From positions 1,704,277 to 1,768,276 of the forward strand of contig NZ_KB913013.1 in the NCBI RefSeq assembly GCF_000383955.1: DNA of 64,000 nucleotides, given 5' to 3'. The notes below the pieces were generated by a model. That model was not told the origin of the DNA, made no database searches, and saw only the letters and a list, made by a program, of their open reading frames with translations. The stretch is from Rudanella lutea DSM 19387 (lineage in GTDB: Bacteria; Bacteroidota; Bacteroidia; Cytophagales; Spirosomataceae). Made by a program: the position numbers and the translations under genes. Shown piece after piece: positions 26,125 to 33,402 of this stretch. The number at the start of each line of letters is the position of its first letter. The first letter of the stretch is position 1.

Positions 26125-26243
26125 CTTCTAAAACAGCAGGCGACAATCTGAGCGAAAATGCCCGTAACGCCCTTAAAACCACTTTTTACATTTCGTTAAC
26201 AACGTTTTACAGCCGCTTGACGCCCTCTTGCCGACGGGCCATT

Positions 26244-26251
26244 TAGATTTG
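26244..26251 (+). promoter_or_regulatory. Putative -7 element (TAGATTTG)
   Basis: Exact TAnnTTTG match 24 bases before the ATG at 26276, upstream of the three-gene operon. TTG trinucleotides at 26217 and 26228 are off the usual spacing for a -33 box. Confidence 0.5.
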
Positions 26252-26275
26252 TTTCGAACCAAACGGACAAATCGA

Positions 26276-26683
26276 ATGACAACTGCACGACACCTTTTCA
26301 CCCTCCTGATGGTGAGCCTTTGGGGCACCATGACCCTTGCCCAAACACCCCATGCCTGCTCGGCCGCGTTTGTGGGCGACAAAATGGTGGTTGACCAATA
26401 CACCCCTACGGGTAAATGCACCCTCGCGACCTCGGCCACCGGCGAACTGACGGTGCAGACCGTCGAGCTATCGGCCACATCGTCGCGAGCCCTCGAACCG
26501 ATTGACTTTAAAGTAGCCATCCGCGACAAAGCTACCGGAACCCTGCGCCTGTTTGCCGACAAGCCGTTTCGGCGGGTGCCTGTTCAGCAGGTGCTGGCAC
26601 ACTGTTCCAAAGGCGACCGGATTGTGTTGCTGACCCTCGACGCACGCTATGCTCTTCCCCACAACGAAATCCTTATCCAATAA
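26276..26683 (+). CDS. Small secreted protein, first gene of regulator operon (135 aa)
   Basis: Not recognised. The start at 26276 (MTTARHLFTLLMVSLWGTMTLAQ) gives a clear signal peptide, cleaved near residue 23. The mature part is about 112 residues with two cysteines near the front (HACSAAF and GKCTLA) and one later (AHCSKGD). It contains FKVAIRDKATGTLRLF, then VPVQQVLAHCSKGDRIVLLTLD, resembling the layout of the next gene's product (FKAYLRRGDTDIL, then ALPLNELLPLARYGDLLILEP), so the two may be distant paralogues. The gap to the next ATG is four bases, so translation is probably coupled. The context suggests these are periplasmic partners of the membrane regulator encoded third. A GldM-like C-terminal fold is only a guess. 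Confidence 0.65.
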   Translation: MTTARHLFTLLMVSLWGTMTLAQTPHACSAAFVGDKMVVDQYTPTGKCTLATSATGELTVQTVELSATSSRALEPIDFKVAIRDKATGTLRLFADKPFRRVPVQQVLAHCSKGDRIVLLTLDARYALPHNEILIQ

Positions 26684-26687
26684 AACC

Positions 26688-27134
26688 ATGACAAAGCACT
26701 CAACCCGATTTGGCACCCTTTTGCTAGCTCTCTGCTTACTAACGAACCTTAGCCGGGCGCAACGCACCCCGGTGGTGGCCCACATCAACGGCCACCCCAT
26801 TGACTTAAGCCTGTTCTCGCTCAGCAGCCGGGGCGTTTTGGCCTTGTATGAGCTTGGTTCTGAATCAAAAAAGCGACAACCGATTCCGTTTAAAGCGTAT
26901 CTTCGTCGGGGCGACACAGACATCCTGCCCAGGTCGGGAGCCGAGTCGGGGCAGCAGTACGCGTTGCCGCTAAACGAATTACTGCCGCTGGCCCGCTACG
27001 GAGATTTGCTGATTCTCGAACCAACCCAGCCCAAATACACGGCCGGAGGCCGAAACGGGTCGGGCAAGCAGGTGATTCCGCTGAAACCGTTTAATTTTTT
27101 CAGGTTTGCCCTCGTCAAAAACGACGGCTGCTAA
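26688..27134 (+). CDS. Small secreted protein, second gene of regulator operon (148 aa)
   Basis: Not recognised. The start at 26688 (MTKHSTRFGTLLLALCLLTNLSRAQ) yields a signal peptide. The mature domain is about 120 residues, beta-rich and basic, with a single cysteine as the last residue (KNDGC). The segment from FKAYLRRGDTDIL through LPLNELLPLARYGDLLILEPTQPKY matches the preceding protein in pattern. Only four bases separate it from the gene before and seven from the gene after, a tight operon. Probably periplasmic; an accessory or ligand-presenting role for the downstream membrane regulator is inference from context. Confidence 0.65.
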   Translation: MTKHSTRFGTLLLALCLLTNLSRAQRTPVVAHINGHPIDLSLFSLSSRGVLALYELGSESKKRQPIPFKAYLRRGDTDILPRSGAESGQQYALPLNELLPLARYGDLLILEPTQPKYTAGGRNGSGKQVIPLKPFNFFRFALVKNDGC

Positions 27135-27141
27135 CGATTGT

Positions 27142-28041
27142 ATGAAACAGACACGCCTTTTCGGTTTACTGGCACTGGGGCCCGCTTTACTGCTGGCAGG
27201 CTGGTTTACGATTCGGTCGGTGGAGGCTACCCCCTCCGCCGACCGGAACCGGGCCGATGCGGTCAATCTGGCCCTCCGCCGAACGGCCCATCACCTGCTG
27301 CGCCACGCTGGCGACTCCACCTCGCGCATTGCGCCCGTAAGCCAGCCCGACGCGCAAACCTTCCGGCTGACGCTGTCCCGCTCGTTCAACTACGATCAGC
27401 TGCCCCGGTTATTGCAGGCCTCGTTTGAGCAGTACCAGATCCGGGGCACGTACGACGTAGCCGTTCTCGATTGTGCCACCCAGACTCTGCAACTCGGCTA
27501 CACAGCCAGCGACCTCCTCACCCAGGAAACAGTGCCCTGTAGCGGCCGCGATCAGCAGGCTGGTTGCTCTACCCTACAGATTACGTTTCGCGAAACGCCC
27601 CCGGCAACCTCCCCGGCCGCCATCGGATGGGGGCTCGCCAGTCTGGCTTTACTCATGGGCTTTGTGTACACGGCCTGGCCCCGCCCTAACGCCCAACCCA
27701 TGCCCACCTCCGAGGCTGCAACCCAGCCCCAGGCCCCGGCGGGCCTCACCATCGGTTCGGTATATTTCGATCCCAACAACCAAACCGTACGGATTGGCGA
27801 GGTAAGCCATACGCTTACCTACCGGGAGGCCAAACTGCTCCGGCTCTTTGCCGAACACCCCAACGAACTGCTCACCCGCGAGGCCATTCTGGGTGCCGTT
27901 TGGGAAGATGAGGGCGTCACGGTAGGCCGCAGCGTCGATGTGTTTGTGTCGCGGCTACGGAAACTACTCCAGCCCGACCCGACGCTGAAACTGGTGGCGG
28001 TGCACGGTGTTGGTTACCGACTTACCGTAGCGAATTGGTAG
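27142..28041 (+). CDS. Membrane-anchored winged-helix (OmpR/ToxR-type) transcription regulator
   Basis: A 299-residue one-component regulator. Order: membrane helix 1 (about 6-24, LFGLLALGPALLLAGWFTI); a periplasmic domain (about 25-160) with three cysteines (LDCATQ, VPCSGR, AGCSTL); membrane helix 2 (about 165-183, AIGWGLASLALLMGFVYTA); a proline-rich linker; and a C-terminal OmpR/PhoB-type winged helix (about 205-297) with LTYREAKLLRLFAEHPNELLTREAILGAVW, RSVDVFVSRLRKLL and VAVHGVGYRL. This is the reverse of ToxR/CadC, where the DNA-binding domain is N-terminal, and looks like a sensor kinase input domain joined straight to an output domain. It is the last gene of the operon. The N-terminus overlaps no other gene; the start at 27142 lies seven bases past the previous stop. 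Confidence 0.85.
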   Translation: MKQTRLFGLLALGPALLLAGWFTIRSVEATPSADRNRADAVNLALRRTAHHLLRHAGDSTSRIAPVSQPDAQTFRLTLSRSFNYDQLPRLLQASFEQYQIRGTYDVAVLDCATQTLQLGYTASDLLTQETVPCSGRDQQAGCSTLQITFRETPPATSPAAIGWGLASLALLMGFVYTAWPRPNAQPMPTSEAATQPQAPAGLTIGSVYFDPNNQTVRIGEVSHTLTYREAKLLRLFAEHPNELLTREAILGAVWEDEGVTVGRSVDVFVSRLRKLLQPDPTLKLVAVHGVGYRLTVANW

Positions 28042-28095
28042 AAAGACGTACGAGGTTTGCTTTATCAGGGCAACGCAATACCCCGTTTGTTAACC

Positions 28096-29496
28096 ATGAA
28101 GTTGCTCCTGCCCCGGCTCACCCTGAGCCTGCTGCTTACCACCGGACTGCCCGCTGTTTTGCTGGCCCAGAAAAAAACACCCCCTAAAGCCAACGACAGC
28201 ACCACGCCCCTGCACGCGCTGCAACCCGACTACCCGGTGCCGTACGATGCCCCCAAACCGGCGCAGGTGAAGGCAGTACTCGACCGGGTCTTTGCGTATC
28301 TGGATGCCAACACGCCCGCCCAACTAATCGACAAAACAACCGAGAAACCCATTACCGACCTGAGTCGGCTGACCGACGCTTCGGTACGGGCCAACGCTAT
28401 TATTAAACCCGGTGATTTTCGACTGACCAGCTACGAATGGGGCGTTACCTACGCCGGCATGCTGCTGGCGGGTGAGGCCACCGGCGACCCGCGCTACACC
28501 CAATACACCCACTCACGGCTTCAGTTTCTGACAAGCCTGCGCACGCCGTTTCTGGCTCAGGCCCAAACTGAAGGGGCTCCGCTTGACCGTTCGCTCCGTC
28601 AGATGCTGGCTCCCCACGCCCTCGACGATGCCGGTGCTATGTGCGCGGCTCTGATCAAAGCCAGCCGTGCGGGCGGAGTAGGTACTGAGCAAGCCCGACC
28701 GAGCGCGGCCCGACCCCAGATTGATGCCTACATGGATTACATCATGAACAAGGAGTTTCGGCTCGCCGACGGAACACTGGCCCGTAACCGGCCTCTGCCC
28801 CGCACCCTCTGGCTCGATGACCTGTTTATGAGTGTGCCCGCCATCGCGCAGATGGGGAAACTCACCGGTGAGACCCGCTATTACGACGAAGCCGTGAAGC
28901 AGGTGACGTTGTTCTCCGGGCGTATGTTTAACCCCCAGAAAGGCCTGTACATGCACGGTTGGGTTGAGGGCATGAGTGCTCACCCCGAATTTCACTGGGC
29001 ACGGGCCAACGGCTGGGCTATTCTGACCAAAATTGAACTGCTCGATGTATTGCCCGAAAACCACCCCGGCCGGGCGGCCCTGCTCGATTTGCTGCGGGCG
29101 CACGTACGGGGCCTCACGGCCCAACAGTCGGGCTCGGGATTCTGGCATCAACTCCTCGACCGGCACGACTCGTACCTCGAAACGTCGGCTACGGCCATTT
29201 ACGCCTACTGCTTGGCCCGGGCCATCAACCGGGGCTGGATCGACGCCCGGGCGTATTCACCAGCCGCCCTGCTTGCCTGGAATGCGGTAGCCACCAAAGT
29301 AAACGCACAAGGTCAGGTAGAAGGCACCTGCGTGGGTACGGGTATGGCGTTCGATCCAGCGTTCTATTACCACCGTCCCATCAATGTGTACGCGGCCCAC
29401 GGTTACGGCCCCGTATTGCTGGCCGGTGCCGAAGTAATCAATCTGCTCAAAAACCAGTCGTTTATCATTAACGACAGCGCGCTGATGATGAAATAA
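28096..29496 (+). CDS. Glycoside hydrolase family 105/88 (unsaturated rhamnogalacturonyl hydrolase-like)
   Basis: A 466-residue secreted protein; the start at 28096 (MKLLLPRLTLSLLLTTGL) gives a signal ending near VLLAQ. The (alpha/alpha)6 barrel of GH105/GH88 (YteR-like) is seen in TSYEWGVTYAGMLLAGEATGD, TLWLDDLFMSVPAIAQMGKLTG (the second aspartate of the DD pair fits the catalytic acid), MHGWVEG, FHWARANGWAI, HDSYLETSATA and a final HGYGPVLLAGAE. These enzymes hydrate the unsaturated uronic sugar left by pectin lyases. The next gene is a DUF1080 protein, a frequent partner in plant-glycan loci, but no lyase, SusCD pair or transporter is adjacent, so the substrate assignment is by family only. 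Confidence 0.87.
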   Translation: MKLLLPRLTLSLLLTTGLPAVLLAQKKTPPKANDSTTPLHALQPDYPVPYDAPKPAQVKAVLDRVFAYLDANTPAQLIDKTTEKPITDLSRLTDASVRANAIIKPGDFRLTSYEWGVTYAGMLLAGEATGDPRYTQYTHSRLQFLTSLRTPFLAQAQTEGAPLDRSLRQMLAPHALDDAGAMCAALIKASRAGGVGTEQARPSAARPQIDAYMDYIMNKEFRLADGTLARNRPLPRTLWLDDLFMSVPAIAQMGKLTGETRYYDEAVKQVTLFSGRMFNPQKGLYMHGWVEGMSAHPEFHWARANGWAILTKIELLDVLPENHPGRAALLDLLRAHVRGLTAQQSGSGFWHQLLDRHDSYLETSATAIYAYCLARAINRGWIDARAYSPAALLAWNAVATKVNAQGQVEGTCVGTGMAFDPAFYYHRPINVYAAHGYGPVLLAGAEVINLLKNQSFIINDSALMMK

Positions 29497-29535
29497 ACGA
29501 ATAACTACCCCTGTCCAAATACGTGCCCAGTCGAT

Positions 29536-29614
29536 GTTGGACATTAGACGTTAGATCTCCCTCTATAAAGATAGTAAGTCTAACGTCTGGTGTCTGAAGT
29601 CCAAATGTCCAGTA
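29536..29614. repeat. TCTAATGTCC inverted repeat, family B copy 1
   Basis: The left half holds GGACATTAGACGTTAGA and the right half TCTAACGTC... to GTCCAGTA, so the whole can fold on itself. The 23 bases 29592-29614 are the exact reverse complement of 59464-59486, 30 kb away. It is followed at once by a family C element. Confidence 0.75.
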
Positions 29615-29646
29615 ATGATTGTGCATTATTCATTGTACATTCTCTT
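29615..29646. repeat. ATTGTACATT repeat, family C copy 1
   Basis: A short, degenerate block (TGCATTATTCATTGTACATTC) that shares words with the longer elements at 48005-48080 and 61692-61790. It lies 21 bases before the DUF1080 start. Confidence 0.5.
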
Positions 29647-29667
29647 ATCTCAAATCCTGTTTATACC

Positions 29668-30450
29668 ATGCGACTTCTTACCGCTCTGACCTTATTTGCC
29701 GCTCTGCTGACCTTGAGCCTCACCCGACCGACCCTCCGCAAAGAGCCCGTGGGCGTTGGTACCAAAGCTCCAAACGGAGCCGAGGTGTTTTTCGACGGCA
29801 CCCGCGCTATGCTCGACCAGAAATGGACCTACTGGGCAGGCCCCCGGCTGGCGGCTACCTTGCCCATCAAGTGGTTTTTGCAGCCTAACCCCACCAACCC
29901 GGCTGAGCAGGTACTCAATACCAACGACCCGGCCGGGGCCGGTGGCAAGTACGGTGCCGCCGATATTGTCACGAAAAAAGAGTTTCGGGACGCCCGTATT
30001 CACGTCGAATTTCTGATTCCCGAAAAAGGTGGCAACAGCGGGGTGTACCTGCAAAACCGGTACGAAATTCAGGTGCTCGACGGCGATACCACCAGCCACG
30101 GCATGGCGGCTGTCATCAACGAGTCGCCCTCGCCCTACTACGCCTACAATGGAATCGGCAAATGGAATGCGTACGACATTACGTTCCGGGCGGCCCGGTT
30201 TAGCGGGGGCAAACGCGTGGAGCCCGCTATGGTCACCCTCTATTTCAACGGCAAAAAGGTGCACGTAAACCGCCCAATTCAGCAAGTGTGGGGTGGCCCC
30301 AACTCCGGTATCGACGGGGGGAATGACGGCGGCAAAGGCATCACCGACACGCCGGGTGGCCTCAAGCTACAAGCCGAAGGGCACAATGTACTCTACCGCA
30401 ACATCTGGATTAAACCGCTGGACCTGAAGAAAGCCGACACTGATTTTTAG
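29668..30450 (+). CDS. DUF1080 (3-keto-disaccharide hydrolase) family protein
   Basis: A 260-residue secreted protein; the start at 29668 (MRLLTALTLFAALLTLSLTRP) gives a signal peptide, while the in-frame codons upstream run through repeats. The DUF1080 concanavalin-like fold is shown by DIVTKKEFRDARIHVEFLIPEKGGNSGVYLQNRYEIQVLD, then GKWNAYDITFRAARF and VTLYFNGKKVHVNRPI, and a closing GGLKLQAEGHNVLYRNIWIKPL. Members have been linked to hydrolysis of 3-keto-glycosides and to glycan binding. It probably acts together with the preceding GH105 enzyme. Its stop codon overlaps the stop codon of the convergent histidine kinase (shared bases 30447-30450), leaving no terminator between them. Confidence 0.87.
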   Translation: MRLLTALTLFAALLTLSLTRPTLRKEPVGVGTKAPNGAEVFFDGTRAMLDQKWTYWAGPRLAATLPIKWFLQPNPTNPAEQVLNTNDPAGAGGKYGAADIVTKKEFRDARIHVEFLIPEKGGNSGVYLQNRYEIQVLDGDTTSHGMAAVINESPSPYYAYNGIGKWNAYDITFRAARFSGGKRVEPAMVTLYFNGKKVHVNRPIQQVWGGPNSGIDGGNDGGKGITDTPGGLKLQAEGHNVLYRNIWIKPLDLKKADTDF

Positions 30451-33101
30451 CACGGCAGATACACCACGAAGGTGGCTCCTTCGTCCATCGTACTGAAGGC
30501 CGTAATGGCCCCGCCGTGGTTATCGACCACTTTTTGCACAATAGCCAGCCCAATACCCGTGCCGGGGTACTGGAGTTTGCTGTGCAACCGCTGGAATACC
30601 TGAAAAATACGTTCCCGGTACCGCTCGTCGAACCCGATTCCGTTGTCGGATACGGTAATCATGTGGTACCGGGACGCTTTCCGTACGGGGCTGACATCAG
30701 CGGGTAGCTCGGCGGCCATCACCGTCTGTGCCCGAATGGAGATGATCGGCTGGGCTTCTGGCTTACGGAATTTGAGCGCGTTAGATATAAGATTCTGAAA
30801 CAACTGCCGAAGCTGCGATTCTTCGCCCCGCACCGTAGGCAGGTCGGCAAACTGAATGGATGCGTGGGTTTCACTAATCGGTACATCCAGATCTTCAAGT
30901 ACCAGACTCACTACATTATTCAGGGCAACAGGGCCCATAGGCATTGTCTGAGTTGACAGACGCGAGTATTCGAGCAGATCACGGATAAGCGTCGACATAC
31001 GCATGGCCGACGCTTGCATCCGGGTGATAATATCGGACCCCTCCCCCAGCAACGGCGCATAGTTCAGCTTCAGTACGTCGCCGAATGCCTGAATTTTGCG
31101 CAGGGGCTCCTGAAGGTCGTGCGAAGCTACGTAGGCAAACTGCTGAAGATTGTCGTTGGAGCGTTGCAAATCGGCAACAGATCCTTCGAGTTGCTGTTGC
31201 AGACGTTTGAGAGTGGTATAGTCGACCAGCGTCACCAGCACATCGTCGCCCATTTTGGTGCTGATGATATCGAACCAGAGGCTCATTTCGCCGTCCTCAT
31301 AGTTAAAATCGAAGTGCAGGGTTTCGGCCGTGCGGTAGGTGTGGCAATACTGCGCAAACAAGCCCTGGTTTTTGTAGTCGGGAAACCACTCACTGGCAAG
31401 GGCTCCCACCATGTCTTCAGGCTCAAGCTTCATATAACCCGCAATTTGCCGGTTGGCCCGCCGGATACGGAAATCAACCAGCTCACCCTGCTCATTTTTG
31501 ACAGGCTCGTACAGAATAATTCCCGTTTGCGACGAGTTGATGATGGTTTGGAGTTTCATTGCCGACTGCTCCACAATGCGCGTCGCCCGTTTCAGGGCCG
31601 ACACATCAGAAAAGGTTACCACAAACCCATCGCCCAGCTTATGCGCCGAAATGGTGAGCCAAAAATCAAGCCCATCGTAATTGTAGTACACTTCGGTATG
31701 ATACGGCTCGCCGGTTTCGGTGGTGTGTACATAGCCATCAAATAAGCCCGAATCAGCATTGCCCGGAAATACCCGCAGTAAGGTTCGTCCAATTACGCTC
31801 GACGGAGCCCGCCCGGTTACGTTTGTACTGGCCTGATTCGCCATCAGGAACCTGAAATCAACAATTTTATTTCCATCCTCAGGCGAGCGAATGGCCTCGA
31901 AAGCCATAATGCCGTTATCGGAGCTATCGAGAATACTATTGAGCAAACCCGCCTGCTCACGGTTACGACTCAACTGCCATTCGAGAGTCTGTTGGGTCTT
32001 TTTGAGGGCCGTAATGTCGGTGAATGTCACCAGTACCTCGTCGTCCTGCCGAGTGCACTGCACATTGAACCAAACATCGAAACCGTCGAGGTTGTAGTTG
32101 GTTTCGAAGCGTGCGTTTTCACCCGTATGATAGGTATGTCGGTAGCGCTCCATCAGAGCCGGCTCCCGGATGATATTCGCCCACCGTTCTACGAGCGCCT
32201 GCCGAAGGGTTTCGGGTTGTTGCCCCACAAAAGCCTCGGTAAGCCGGTTGGACCGGGTAAACTGAAAATCGATTACCTCACCCGCTTCATTGCATACTGG
32301 CTTGAGGACCAGAATCCCCGTTTGCGACGAGTCGATAATGCGCTGTAAATAGGTATTGGTTTCTTCGAGGGCTTTTTTATACTGGCGGGCCTCGGTACTA
32401 TTAGAGAACGTGAGTACCAGTCCGTTACCGTGTCGAACAGCGGCCACCTCAAACCATCCCTGCAACTGTTCATCGCTGTAGTACGACTCTACCCGGCGCG
32501 GCTGCCCGTCGGTGTACGTAGCGCAAAACTGTCTGAAGAATCCATCGGCCCGGTACTGCGGGAACACTTCACTATGAAGCCGCCCGATGGCTTCAGCCGG
32601 TGTAACATGCGTCATCACACTCAGCGCCGGATTGGCGGCCAAAATCCGAAAGTCAGTAATACGGTCTTCGGCAAAGACGGGTTCGAGCAACATGACGCCC
32701 TGCGTTGTCCCCTCGATCATGGTCTGGCTCCAACTGCCCGGGTTTGCATCGACGGGTGTAGGCTTAATCAGGCACAGCACCCCGTCGGCCATCGGACGGT
32801 ATTCTTCGGTCAGGTGCCCTTGTGTAATCTGGTAGGGTTGTCCTGTTTGCAGAACGCTCACCAACTGCCGAAAGTGAGCCTGTTGGGTGGCAGAGGGCGT
32901 CTCGCCGTGAAGCAGCATGGTGCCGGGCGAGAAAGCACCCAACGTATTGGGCAGTTTACCCGCTTCCTGGCCCACGAATCGGACCCGGAAGTTAATTGGT
33001 TCGCCGTGATTGTTGCGGATGCACTGCATCCAGACCGCGGCACCGGGCAGGGTGTCGAGAAGTTCAAAAAACTGACTCTCAGGAAGCTGAACCGACAGCA
33101 T
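30447..33101 (-). CDS. Multi-PAS sensor histidine kinase
   Basis: An 884-residue cytoplasmic kinase without membrane helices. Five PAS-like domains lie in tandem (about 8-120, 130-245, 250-375, 380-510, 515-635). The last three open alike: IIDSSQTGILVLKPV, ILDSSDNGIMAFEAI and IINSSQTGIILYEPV. A coiled linker leads to the HisKA box with H661 (VASHDLQEPLRKIQAFG). The HATPase_c domain has its N box LFQNLISNALKFRKP, G1 VSDNGIGFDE, F box IFQVFQRLH and G2 GTGIGLAIVQKVV. The H box belongs to the phytochrome-like group common in Cytophagales. No response regulator is adjacent, so it is an orphan. The stop overlaps that of the DUF1080 gene. Signal unknown; the repeated PAS sensors suggest several ligands or redox inputs. 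Confidence 0.92.
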   Translation of the reverse strand: MLSVQLPESQFFELLDTLPGAAVWMQCIRNNHGEPINFRVRFVGQEAGKLPNTLGAFSPGTMLLHGETPSATQQAHFRQLVSVLQTGQPYQITQGHLTEEYRPMADGVLCLIKPTPVDANPGSWSQTMIEGTTQGVMLLEPVFAEDRITDFRILAANPALSVMTHVTPAEAIGRLHSEVFPQYRADGFFRQFCATYTDGQPRRVESYYSDEQLQGWFEVAAVRHGNGLVLTFSNSTEARQYKKALEETNTYLQRIIDSSQTGILVLKPVCNEAGEVIDFQFTRSNRLTEAFVGQQPETLRQALVERWANIIREPALMERYRHTYHTGENARFETNYNLDGFDVWFNVQCTRQDDEVLVTFTDITALKKTQQTLEWQLSRNREQAGLLNSILDSSDNGIMAFEAIRSPEDGNKIVDFRFLMANQASTNVTGRAPSSVIGRTLLRVFPGNADSGLFDGYVHTTETGEPYHTEVYYNYDGLDFWLTISAHKLGDGFVVTFSDVSALKRATRIVEQSAMKLQTIINSSQTGIILYEPVKNEQGELVDFRIRRANRQIAGYMKLEPEDMVGALASEWFPDYKNQGLFAQYCHTYRTAETLHFDFNYEDGEMSLWFDIISTKMGDDVLVTLVDYTTLKRLQQQLEGSVADLQRSNDNLQQFAYVASHDLQEPLRKIQAFGDVLKLNYAPLLGEGSDIITRMQASAMRMSTLIRDLLEYSRLSTQTMPMGPVALNNVVSLVLEDLDVPISETHASIQFADLPTVRGEESQLRQLFQNLISNALKFRKPEAQPIISIRAQTVMAAELPADVSPVRKASRYHMITVSDNGIGFDERYRERIFQVFQRLHSKLQYPGTGIGLAIVQKVVDNHGGAITAFSTMDEGATFVVYLPC

Positions 33102-33402
33102 ACAAATTTACATTCAACGGCTACGTACAAGGCGTTACGAGCGGGCAAGTTACAGTACGAGCGAGGTTATTCCTACCAAAACGAAAGATTAAGAGCACCG
33201 AATCGAGGCTTGATGAATACATTGTTTGTCAGTATTTTACCAGCGTCACTACCCTCGTGTACTACTTAATAACCACGCAAAGAAGACTTTCTCTTCCAAG
33301 TATCCCAAATTTACAATTCGTAAAAATAACTTAATCTTAGGGTGACGTGAGAAACCAACCGCATGTCTTACTTTTGTTATTATTTAATCTCTAATTCATT
33401 TC
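33102..33402. other. Divergent intergenic region, 301 bases
   Basis: This lies between the kinase start and the nuclease-domain gene. It is AT-rich towards 33400. Apart from the TACTTTTG element at 33369-33376, no hairpin, repeat, RNA gene or credible open frame was seen. Confidence 0.5.
33369..33376 (+). promoter_or_regulatory. Putative -7 element (TACTTTTG)
   Basis: Exact TAnnTTTG match 26 bases before the ATG at 33403. No clear -33 TTTG. Confidence 0.5.

Noticed and set aside
26276-27134. Assigning the two small secreted proteins to the GldM C-terminal family
   Set aside because: Only a vague strand-and-turn pattern is shared; no diagnostic motif, so no family name is given.
33103-33110. 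TAAATTTG on the minus strand, an exact -7 match next to the kinase start
   Set aside because: It ends two bases from the ATG, so transcription would start inside the coding region; the kinase N-terminus looks genuine, so this is likely chance.
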